Source: Epiperipatus broadwayi
Lineage: Eukaryota; Onychophora; Udeonychophora; Euonychophora; Peripatidae
Reading direction: 5' to 3'
Assembly (NCBI GenBank): GCA_028023455.1
Contig: JAQFVV010007261.1
Coordinates: 1 to 64,000 of the forward strand
DNA length: 64,000 nt
Part shown: piece by piece, positions 46,701 through 57,507 of the stretch
Numbering within the stretch: position 1 is the stretch's first letter
Layout: each line of letters opens with the position of its first letter
Position numbers and translations under genes: made by a program
Notes under the pieces: model-generated
What the model was told of the DNA's origin: nothing
Seen by the model: only the letters and a program-made list of their open reading frames with translations
Database searches by the model: none

Positions 46701-49640
46701 AAGACTGCCAATCAAGCGTGTTTTGTTTACATAAACGTCAGAGTAGTTAGTATTCACTATCTCTAACTATAATTCCACTTTCAGATCATGATTTCAAGCT
46801 ATTTGCTATCGTCAGTGAAAGACAGGAATAAAGAAACTAGATCTGAATACAAACTCTGAGCGTTTATGAAACAATTTCTATTCAGCTTGCAAGCGTGAAT
46901 TTTTTAGACACGTAATGTCTTCAAACTCAGCATAGCAAACCAGATAGCTACATGGGTCTGATCTCAGTTCAGCATCACCACATAGTAGAAGCCTCTGCAA
47001 TCTATATCATTGCAAGAAAGACCTCAAAGGTACATTTATGATAAACAAAAATGCAAGTTAAAAAACTTGCTAACGCTTGTATTTATGTCCACAGATGGCG
47101 TCCTACCAAGACTGCCAATCAAGCGTGTTTTGTTTACATAAACGTCAGAGTAGTTAGTATTCACTATCTCTAACTATAATTCCACTTTCAGATCATGATT
47201 TCAAGCTATTTGCTATCGTCAGTGAAAGACAGGAATAAAGAAACTAGATCTGAATACAAACTCTGAGCGTTTATGAAACAATTTCTATTCAGCTTGCAAG
47301 CGTGAATTTTTAGACACGTAATGTCTTCAAACTCAGCATAGCAAACCAGATAGCTACATGGGTCTGATCTCAGTTCAGCATCACCACATAGTAGAAGCCT
47401 CTGCAATCTATATCATTGCAAGAAAGACCTCAAAGGTACATTTATGATAAACGTTAGCAAGTTTTTTAACTTGCTAACGCTTGTATTTATGTCCACAGAT
47501 GGCGTCCTACCAAGACTGCCAATCAAGCGTGTTTTGTTTACATAAACGTCAGAGTAGTTAGTATTCACTATCTCTAACTATAATTCCACTTTCAGATCAT
47601 GATTTCAAGCTATTTGCTATCGTCAGTGAAAGACAGGAATAAAGAAACTAGATCTGAATACAAACTCTGAGCGTTTATGAAACAATTTCTATTCAGCTTG
47701 CAAGCGTGAATTTTTTAGACACGTAATGTCTTCAAACTCAGCATAGCAAACCAGATAGCTACATGGGTCTGATCTCAGTTCAGCATCACCACATAGTAGA
47801 AGCCTCTGCAATCTATATCATTGCAAGAAAGACCTCAAAGGTACATTTATGATAAACAAAAATGCAAGTTAAAAAACTTGCTAACGCTTGTATTTATGTC
47901 CACAGATGGCGTCCTACCAAGACTGCCAATCAAGCGTGTTTTGTTTACATAAACGTCAGAGTAGTTAGTATTCACTATCTCTAACTATAATTCCACTTTC
48001 AGATCATGATTTCAAGCTATTTGCTATCGTCAGTGAAAGACAGGAATAAAGAAACTAGATCTGAATACAAACTCTGAGCGTTTATGAAACAATTTCTATT
48101 CAGCTTGCAAGCGTGAATTTTTAGACACGTAATGTCTTCAAACTCAGCATAGCAAACCAGATAGCTACATGGGTCTGATCTCAGTTCAGCATCACCACAT
48201 AGTAGAAGCCTCTGCAATCTATATCATTGCAAGAAAGACCTCAAAGGTACATTTATGATAAACAAAAATGCAAGTTAAAAAACTTGCTAACGCTTGTATT
48301 TATGTCCACAGATGGCGTCCTACCAAGACTGCCAATCAAGCGTGTTTTGTTTACATAAACGTCAGAGTAGTTAGTATTCACTATCTCTAACTATAATTCC
48401 ACTTTCAGATCATGATTTCAAGCTATTTGCTATCGTCAGTGAAAGACAGGAATAAAGAAACTAGATCTGAATACAAACTCTGAGCGTTTATGAAACAATT
48501 TCTATTCAGCTTGCAAGCGTGAATTTTTTAGACACGTAATGTCTTCAAACTCAGCATAGCAAACCAGATAGCTACATGGGTCTGATCTCAGTTCAGCATC
48601 ACCACATAGTAGAAGCCTCTGCAATCTATATCATTGCAAGAAAGACCTCAAAGGTACATTTATGATAAACAAAAATGCAAGTTAAAAAACTTGCTAACGC
48701 TTGTATTTATGTCCACAGATGGCGTCCTACCAAGACTGCCAATCAAGCGTGTTTTGTTTACATAAACGTCAGAGTAGTTAGTATTCACTATCTCTAACTA
48801 TAATTCCACTTTCAGATCATGATTTCAAGCTATTTGCTATCGTCAGTGAAAGACAGGAATAAAGAAACTAGATCTGAATACAAACTCTGAGCGTTTATGA
48901 AACAATTTCTATTCAGCTTGCAAGACGTGTCTCTTCCGATCACGAATGTCTTCAAACTCAGCATAGCAAACCAGATAGCTACATGGGTCTGATCTCAGTT
49001 CAGCATCACCACATAGTAGAAGCCTCTGCAATCTATATCATTGCAAGAAAGACCTCAAAGGTACATTTATGATAAACAAAAATGCAAGTTAAAAAACTTG
49101 CTAACGCTTGTATTTATGTCCACAGATGGCGTCCTACCAAGACTGCCAATCAAGCGTGTTTTGTTTACATAAACGTCAGAGTAGTTAGTATTCACTATCT
49201 CTAACTATAATTCCACTTTCAGATCATGATTTCAAGCTATTTGCTATCGTCAGTGAAAGAAGGAATAAAGAAACTAGATCTGAATACAAACTCTGAGCGT
49301 TTATGAAACAATTTCTATTCAGCTTGCAAGCGTGAATTTTTAGACACGTAATGCTTCAAACTCAGCATAGCAAACCAGATAGCTACATGGTCTGATCTCA
49401 GTTCAGCATCACCACATAGTAGAAGCCTCAACTATATCATTGCAAGAAAGACTCAAAGGTACATTTATGATAAAAAAAATGCAAGTTAAAAACTTGCTAA
49501 GCTTGATTTATGCACGATCGTCCTACCAAGACTGCCAATCAGCTGTTTTGTTTACATAAACTCAGTAGTTAGTATCACTATCTCTAACTATAACCCTTCG
49601 ATCATGTTCAAGCATTGCTATCTCAGTAAGCAAAAAAGTC
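43781..49640 (+). repeat. 407-bp satellite array, forward arm (~14.5 units)
   Basis: Head-to-tail units begin with atgataaacaaaaatgc at 43781, 44188, 44594, 45001, 45408, 45817, 46224, 46631, 47038, 47444, 47849, 48255, 48662, 49069 and 49467, giving lengths of 405-409. Units 1-13 are almost identical by eye. Units 14 and 15 carry many single-base deletions. Each unit starts with a perfect hairpin, gcaagttaaaaaacttgc. The short frame of about 66 codons on the minus strand in some units is a by-product of the repeat. Confidence 0.9.
48923..48941 (+). other. sequencing-adapter-like insert in unit 13
   Basis: Within unit 13 the expected gcgtgaattttttagaca is replaced by agacgtgtctcttccgatc. This matches the 3' part of the common Illumina read-2 adapter, with one G missing. 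It is probably contamination carried into the consensus. Confidence 0.8.
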
Positions 49641-52520
49641 TGAATAAACTAGTTTATAAAATTATTAGAATTTTAGATTTTTCTCAGATACCGTAGCTCT
49701 CTTTATTCCTCACCACATAATACTATCTTCTGAAATGGTATATTAGGATAGTGAATACTAACTACTCTACGTTTATTAAAAACGTTGATTCATCTTGTAT
49801 CTGTGGCATAATCGCGTTGCAGTTTTTAACTTGCTTTTTTTTCATAAGTACCTTTAGGTCTTTTTGCATGTATAGATTGCAGACTTCTACTATGTGTGAT
49901 CTGCTAATCAGCCCATGTACTATCTGTTTGCTATGCTAGTTTGAGCTTCGTGTCTAAAAATCCGTCGCTGAATGAAATTTTTCATAGCTCAGGTTTGTAT
50001 TCAGTCTAGTTTCTTTATTCCTTCTTTCTGATGCAAATAATAAAGTGGTATAGTTAATAGTGAATACACTATCTGACGTTTATGTAAAACGCTTATTTCT
50101 TTAGCCATCTGTCATAATACGCGTTAGATTTTTAATTTTTTTTTAAATGTACCTTTAGGTCTTTCTTAATATAGATTGCAGACTTCTACTATGTGTATCA
50201 ACAGACCATGTACTATCTGCTATTAGTTTGAAGTTTCAAAACACTAGCTTAAATTGTTTATAACTCAAGTTTGTATTCAGATCTATTTCTTTATTCTTCT
50301 TTCCGGATCAAATAGCTGCATGATCTGAAAGTGAATATAGTTAGAGATAGTAATACTCTACTCTGCGTTTATGTAAAAAAACACATTGTCTTTAAATCTT
50401 GAATAAAAAGGACAAGTTTTTTAACTTATTTTTTTTACTAATGTACCTTTATCTTTCTTGAATATAGATTCAGAGTTCTACTATGTGGTGTGCTGAACAT
50501 CAGACCCATGTAGCTATCTGGTTTGCTATGCTAGTTTAAACATTACGTGTCTAAAATTCACGCTTGCAAGCTGAATAGAATTGTTTCATAAACGCTCAGA
50601 GTTTGTATTCAGATCTAGTTTCTTTATTCTGTCTTTCACTGCGATAGAATACTTGAAAATATCTAAAGTGGAATTATAGTTAGAGATAGTGAATACTACT
50701 ATGAGTTTATGTAAAAAACACGCTTGATTGAGTCTTGGTAGGAGATGTGGAATAAATAAAGCGTTAGAGTTTTTTAACTTGATTTTTTTTATCATAAGAC
50801 CTTTGAGTCTTTCTTGCATGATATAGATTGAAGTTCTACTATGTGGTGATGCTAACTGAGTCAGACCATGTAGCTATCTGGTTTGTATGCTGAGTTTGAG
50901 ACATTGTGTCTAAAATTCACGCTTAGCTGAATAGAAATTGTTTCATAAACGCTCAGAGTTTGTATTCAGATCTAGTTTCTTTATTCTTCTTTCACTGCGA
51001 TAAATAGCTGAATCATGATCTGAAAGTGGAATTATAGTTAGAATAGTGAATACAACTATCTGAGTTTATTAAAAAACATCGTTTAGAATCTGTGGAATAA
51101 ATAGCGTTAGCAAGTTTTTTAACTTGCATTTTTGTTTATCATAAATGTACCTTTGAGGTCTTTCTTGCATGATATAGATTGCAGAGTTACTATGTGTGAT
51201 TGAACTAGATCAGACATTATATCTTTTTATGTAGTTTAGACATAGTGTCTAAAAACATTAAGCTGATAGAAATTGTTTCATAAACGTCAGAGTTTGTATT
51301 CAGATCTAGTTTCTTTATTCTTCTTTACTCGATAGAAATAGCTGAATCATGATCTGAAAGTGGAATTATAGTTAGAGATAGTGATACTAACTACTCTGAC
51401 GTTTATTAAAAAACGTGATTGTTGGTAGGAATCTTGGAATAAATAAGCGTAGCAGTTTTTTAACGCATTTTTGTTTATATAAAGTACCTTTGAGGTCTTT
51501 CTTGAATGATATAGATTGCAGAGCTTTACTATGTGGTGATGCTAAAATAGAATTAGTATCTGGTTTGCTATGCTAGTTTGAAGACATTATGTCTAAAAAT
51601 TCACGTTGCAAGCTGAATAGAAATTGTTTCATAAAGTCAGAGTTTGTATTCAGATCTAGTTTCTTTATTCCTGTCTTTACTGAGATAGCAAATATTAATC
51701 ATGATCTGAAAGTGGAATTATAGTTAGAGATAGTGAATACTAACTACTCTGAGTTTATGTAAACAAAACAGCTTGATTGGAGTCTTAGGATCTGTGGAAT
51801 AAATAAGGTTAGCAAGTTTTTTAACTTGCATTTTTGTTTATATAAATGTACCTTTGAGGTCTTTCTTGCAATGATATAGATTGAGAGGCTTCTACTATGT
51901 GGTGATGCTGAACTGAGATCAGCCATGTAGCTATCTGGTTTGTATGCTAGTTTGAAGAAAGTTCTAAAATTCACGCTTAAGCTGAATAGAAATTGTTTCA
52001 TAAACGCTCAGGTTTGTATTCAGATCTAGTTTCTTTATTCTGTCTTTACTACGATAGAAATAGCTTAAATATGATCTGAAAGTGGAATATAGTTAGAGAT
52101 AGTGAATACTAACTACTCTGACGTTTATGTAAAAAACAGTTGATTGAGTTTGTAGGAGCATTGTGGAATAAATAAAGCGTTAGAGTTTTTTAACTGCATT
52201 TTTGTTTATCATAAATGTACCTTTGAGTCTTTCTTGAATGATATAGATTGGAGGTTTATATGGTGATGCTGAACTGAGATCAGAATGTAGCTATCTGGTT
52301 TGTATGCTAGTTTGAAGAATTAGTGTCTAAAAATTCAGCTTGCAAGCGAATAGAATTGTTTCATAAAGCTCAGAGTTTTATTCAGATCTAGTTTCTTTAT
52401 TCCTGTCTTTATGACGATAGAAAAGCTTGAAATATGATCTGAAAGTGGAATTATAGTTAGGATAGTGAATACTAACTACTCTGACGTTTATGTAAACAAA
52501 ACACGCTTGATTGGCGTTGA
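49641..52520 (-). repeat. 407-bp satellite array, reverse arm, deletion-riddled
   Basis: About eight units in the opposite orientation. The marker acctttgaggtc (complement of the forward gacctcaaaggt) lies near 49850, 50151, 50445, 50799, 51149, 51486, 51850 and 52219. Spacings of about 294-369, against 407, reflect many 1-6 base losses. Losses are heaviest next to the turning point and lighter toward 52.5 kb. The last unit breaks off after gcttgattggc at about 52513. Confidence 0.85.
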
Positions 52521-52533
52521 GGGCATGGGAATT

Positions 52534-52565
<32 letters not shown>

Positions 52566-52617
52566 GCAAATATACTATAATATTTAAATACAGGTATACT
52601 TGATATCCCTGGAATTG

Positions 52618-52805
52618 AGATGTAATTATAAAGGATTTGACCCCAGACTTTCAAGCCCTCCTCACCTATCCAGTCTATCTCATACAACCAATACACACAT
52701 TGAAGATCATTTATCTTTTATACATGTGTGTGGTCATGGGTATCAGTTGTATGAGATAGATTGGATAGCTGATGGGGTGTTGAAAGTCTGGATTCAAAGC
52801 CCCTA

Positions 52806-52812
<7 letters not shown>
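52618..52812. mobile_element. palindromic MITE, copy 2
   Basis: The best-preserved copy: arms of about 70 bases (52618-52688 and 52746-52812) around a loop of about 57 bases. The left arm holds CCCCAGACTTTCAAGCCCTC and CTATCTCATACAAC; the right arm is the complement. (TA)n lies on both sides (about 52536-52564 and 52810-52838). No coding capacity. Confidence 0.75.
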
Positions 52813-52840
<28 letters not shown>

Positions 52841-53599
52841 ACAATAATTCCTCTTTCCTTGTTTAAAAAAAAGTTTACATATTTATTTCATCACTGCCTG
52901 TCTATACATACATTTCACTATTTTACATTTATTTGTAATTAATTAATTCTTGTTGCTTGTATAAGCATGTATATGAGATACGAATGGAATAATGATGATT
53001 TTTTTAAATTCAAAACTTTATTAAGACTATATAGTATAATAGTGCAATACAAATGATTATTGATCACTGTAGAGCTATAAAATTGGCTCCTTAAGATCAA
53101 ATGAAAATCTTAATTAGAAAACAACAAATCTGGTGGAAATATTTTACATCTAAAATATTCATAAGTAAATTATGTCAATAATATATCTAAGAGAGCTGGA
53201 ACGCAATATATATATATATATAAAGAAATTAAATCATACATTTTTAAATAATTGTAATAAATTCAATGTAATCTGAATTTACTATTGTATTTAAGATCTA
53301 GTAATTAGCAGAAGTGAATTCCGAAATAATACCAATTTAGGTATTAATTAACACATAAATTTTTTTTTTTATGCTATCTTATATAAATTATATCAGATGA
53401 TCTTGTATATATATATTGATGTATATCGGATTTTATAGTAAATAAATTATTTATTCATATTAAGATAGTGAAATTACAAACAATTTATAGATATCAATAA
53501 AGTTCACTTTTTACTTTGTAAATGTAACAATGCCAAGTTTTAGGTACGGTAATTCTATGAAAAATTCTAAGTATATACCCAAACACGCACACACGTATA
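52813..53599. other. AT-rich non-coding stretch
   Basis: Begins with (TA)n; nothing else recognised. Confidence 0.6.
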
Positions 53600-53791
53600 A
53601 TATTGAAATACAAGTATAATGTATATGTTTAACCTAAATGTAATTAAATGGAGTTTGAACCCAGACTTTCAAGCTGGGTATTGGTTATATTAGATAGAGG
53701 GGATTATTGGGGAGAGCTTGAATGTCTGAATTCGAAGCACCTTTAATTACATCTAGGTTAAATATATACGTTATACTTTTTATTTCAATAT
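53600..53791. mobile_element. palindromic MITE, copy 3 (loop deleted)
   Basis: Arms begin ATATTGAAATACAAGTATAA and end in the complement, TATTTCAATATT. Inner marks include CCCAGACTTTCAAGCT and AGCTTGAATGTCTG. The central CTATCTCATACAAC pair and loop of the family are mostly lost. The ends are better defined than in other copies. Confidence 0.65.
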
Positions 53792-54410
53792 TACAGGTTT
53801 ACTCTGTATTTTTCCCATCCATGAGGGGTCAGATTGATTTAAGTTTAACATGGGTATAACTTTAATACTGGCATTATCAAGGGCTTTGAGCATATGGCTG
53901 ACTGAAGAGTTAGAGAGTAGAGATGATTGAAGCCTGTCGATTAAAGTATGTAGATTTGATATCTTAATATAAACCAAGCACTGGTTATATATGGGAGATG
54001 ATGGCCTAGGACCATATATGAATGCTGGTTCAGCACAAAATACTAGTATTAGAGATTATTTATCTTTTCTCAAGTATTTTGTCATGTGTATCAGTTATAT
54101 TGGATGGAATGGATGCCTGTAAGGTTCTTGAAAGTCTGGGTCCAAATCCTCTTTAATTACATCCAGGTTATATGCATTATACTTGTATTTCAATATTCCA
54201 TGTTTCAGTCTTGCCCATCTTTCTTTCATGTATTTAAATGGACATATTAAGTTCCTACATTTGAGGTGTGAATTACTTAAGATCAATTCATCAAGGGCTT
54301 TGTGCATTCCATACTCAGATTTCCAGTGATATGGATGGCTAAAGAGTTGTAGAATGGAGAGGATTGAAGCCTGTCCATTAAAGTGTGTAGATTCGCTATC
54401 TTAATATGAA
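53792..54410. repeat. local direct duplication containing MITE copy 4
   Basis: About 53800-53970 and 54210-54405 share a segment with 'atcaagggctttg', 'gattgaagcctgtc' and 'attaaagt.tgtagatt', each just downstream of a MITE right arm. Between them, about 54030-54212 is a MITE right half (ttatcttttctcaagtattt to the TTTCAATATT end). The unit is therefore [MITE + ~200 bp] repeated twice with divergence. Confidence 0.6.
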
Positions 54411-56603
54411 ATATTTCAGGTGTATTATGGAAGTTAAAGCATTTTCTAATTTATTTGTATATTATCAGTTGGAGATCAGTTTTCTATTTATGGAATGCTA
54501 ATGTAAAGTATATATAAGATTGAAATAAATCTTATGCGTTTTTGGGAATAGTTTATTGCAAAGAGAATTTATAGAATTAATGTTAAAGTTAAATCTGAAG
54601 AAGATATACTGTTTAATAAGAGTTGTTTCTGGAAGAAGGTTAAACAAAAACTTTAAACAGGATTGTAATACTAAACGATTTTAAAACCTAGATAAAATTT
54701 TAACAGTGAATAGAATTATTTAGAGAATAGATTGTGAATAAATGATATTTTTATATTATTACGAGAATATTTGCAAGTGACTTAGTATTTAAATGAAGTA
54801 GGCCATTGATCTCATAAATATTTTTAGGCATATCTATACATAAATGCATGTACAGATTTATATATTAAATATTTTACCTATTGGACATTACATTTGATAT
54901 ATAAATACTTTTGATTATATCAGCATCCACTAACTATTTAAGCTAACCTATCGCTATATTATAAGTTATACATTTATTTATTATTTTAAATTAACAACTG
55001 CATTTTTTTTTATTTTATATTTTTTAAACCAGAAATATATAAATAATAATTTTTATTTGTTTTATATTTATTTAAATTTATTCTAAAGTTTTAGTAAGTT
55101 ATCAATTAATTACTTTCATATATTAGGAAGCTAAGATACTTTGAAACAAATGTAGATTATTTTATTCAATGAATTAATGTAATCTATATTTAGAAGCAAA
55201 TTATTTAAAATCATATTATCAATATTTTTTATGTATTTTATTTTTATGATATTAAAAAAAGAGTTTACAGTTTATAGCACATTATTTTATAAATAAAAGT
55301 ATTCAATCGTAGATGTTAGATATATAATTATATATTTTTTATAGATATATTACAGTTAGGCAAACAATTTTCACTTAAAAATCCTTGCCATGGTTAGATT
55401 GTCGATTGTACCAAGCAGTACATTCATATTTTATAGGTTATGAAGCACTGGACTTGTAGTACAGTGTGAAAATGAATTATTGTGAATAGGCTAATATTTT
55501 TTTTATGAAGTATTATAAGTTCATCTTTTCTATTGCTTTGCCAAATCCATATAATATTAATATCATATATGTTCTTTATTAATTTTTATAATGCTTTTTT
55601 GATTGCCCCAGAAATCTTCAGAATTTTATATTAAGTTGTAAAAGGACATTGTAAAAATAATAAAGAACATAGATGATATTAATATTATATAGGCTAATAT
55701 TTCATAAGCTAACAAATAACTTGTTTCTGTTATCATTGATTTTTATTTCTCTATTAAGATCTTTCCTTAGTGATTAATCTTTTTTAAAAAATAGTATGAA
55801 TTAATTGTATTTAAAAATGATTATTATACTATTCATTACAGTAAATCTTTTAAGGAAGTAATACAAACAATGGGCTCATGAATTGTCATTTGTTTTGAAG
55901 TTGTATAAATTAGCAAAATACCTTGGACTCCTAAGTTTTACAACACAATAAAATTGATTAAAACCTTATAAAACTAAATAATATTTATTTAGTAAGAATT
56001 GCAACATTCTTTATAATCTAACAAAAAAGAATAATGTGAAATTAACAGGAGAATGATTTTATCTCTATAGAACATTGTTTAATAGTTTCACTGAAGTATT
56101 TTATAGATGAAAATAGAAAGTAAACAAATATAAATTAATAAAATAATTTAAGTCATTTTTTTACAAGTGATACCATTTTTACAAATAATGCTTCAGAATA
56201 GAAGAACATATAATAAATGTTATCATAAACTAGGATTAAAAATAAATATTCTAAAGCCCAAAGAAATGCCATAACATATAATTTAATTATTTGAAAACAT
56301 AATGGCAATAATTCAATATATAATTGATTGTATATAAGTATTTTTAATAAGTATATTTTACTGATAGAGAAAAATATACATGTGCACTTCCAAAGGGATT
56401 TTTTAATAGGTTTTACCACTGCTTACTTATTTCTATAAAAGTCAGATACTTAATGGAAGACCAAATATATAGGCTGCAGATGCCAAATTGAAATATGGAC
56501 TGATTTATGTTAGAAATTAGCAATGATGAATTAAAATTGTAGCATAGGTAGGCCCTATTATTTATGTTTTTTATCTGGGTAATTCTACACAATTACAACT
56601 AAG
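54411..56603. other. AT-rich non-coding stretch
   Basis: No gene recognised. There is an imperfect inverted repeat around 55550-55690 (complementary copies of a segment containing atatgttctttatt). Confidence 0.55.
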
Positions 56604-56605
56604 TA

Positions 56606-57505
56606 CACCTGGGTCTCGTTTTATGCGGATTATTATTAATGCGATTTTGAAGTTATGCGATTCATGTTTCTTTTTAATATCTTTCATATTTCACTATATT
56701 TATTAGATATCAAAAAATTTAAATTATTAATAACATTTTTTGACTTAAAATACTTTTTTTCCTAAAAATATAATGTTATATTAGCGGCTAACATGAATAT
56801 GGGCAGAAGCTGTATTTAGAATATTAGCTTCTATGTAAATAACCTACTTATACTAATGTGTAAATAATAATAATAGATTTATATTTACATATAAAAATAT
56901 AGCAATAAATATTCAAAAATTTTAAACTTTTAAAATGTATTTTCTTAATTATAACAGAAATAAATAATTTTTTAGATTTTTAAAATAAATAATAACTAGG
57001 ATTTTATTGATTTTATAAACTGAAAATAATCTTTCTAATGATAATCTATAATCTTTTTGTTTTGATAATGATCTCATTTTTTAAATATAGAAACAAAAAA
57101 ACTATTAACACAGCTCAAGACTGAAAGTGGCGCTAGTTGTATGTCACATGACGAATCTGATTTCTTAACATTTCACAAATGAACGCATATTGTCAAATAG
57201 ACAAATAATTTCTAATGATTAAAATATGTATGAAAAAATGTAAAATTAAATACTGTAGTTAATAAAAAAAGTAAAAAAAGTTTGTCTTGTATTATTTTTT
57301 TTCAAATATTTGAAATTTTTTATTAGTCATACTTTATTTCCTTATTTTTTTAATGCAAATTTTAAAGTAATTTTTACTTCTTGCTTTGCCTTTATGTGAT
57401 TTCTGAAAATTACAACCCCTACCCCCATTTTTCAAGGTAAGTTAAGTCTATTTTTGTGCGAGTTTTCTGAGGAACCTATCTACCGCATAAAATGAGACCC
57501 AGGTG
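56606..57505. mobile_element. Tigger/pogo-like non-autonomous DNA transposon, copy 2
   Basis: The 900-bp copy has the same ends as 11217-12113 (CACCTGGGTCTCG...GAGACCCAGGTG) and TA on both sides (56604-56605, 57506-57507). It aligns end to end with copy 1 with scattered substitutions and small indels, and it keeps GCGG and GCGA in the TIR where copy 1 has GTGG and GTGA. No transposase frame. Confidence 0.8.
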
Positions 57506-57507
57506 TA

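Noticed and set aside
44356-48217. 66-codon minus-strand frames repeated at 44356, 47206 and 48017
   Set aside because: They arise from the 407-bp satellite. Most units have the frame broken by one extra T, so it is not conserved.
43781-52520. CRISPR-like array
   Set aside because: The 407-bp units are contiguous with no unique spacers and lie in a eukaryotic repeat context.
55550-55690. Inverted repeat containing atatgttctttatt and its complement
   Set aside because: The arms are short and AT-rich, and no target duplication or second copy was seen, so it is not called an element.
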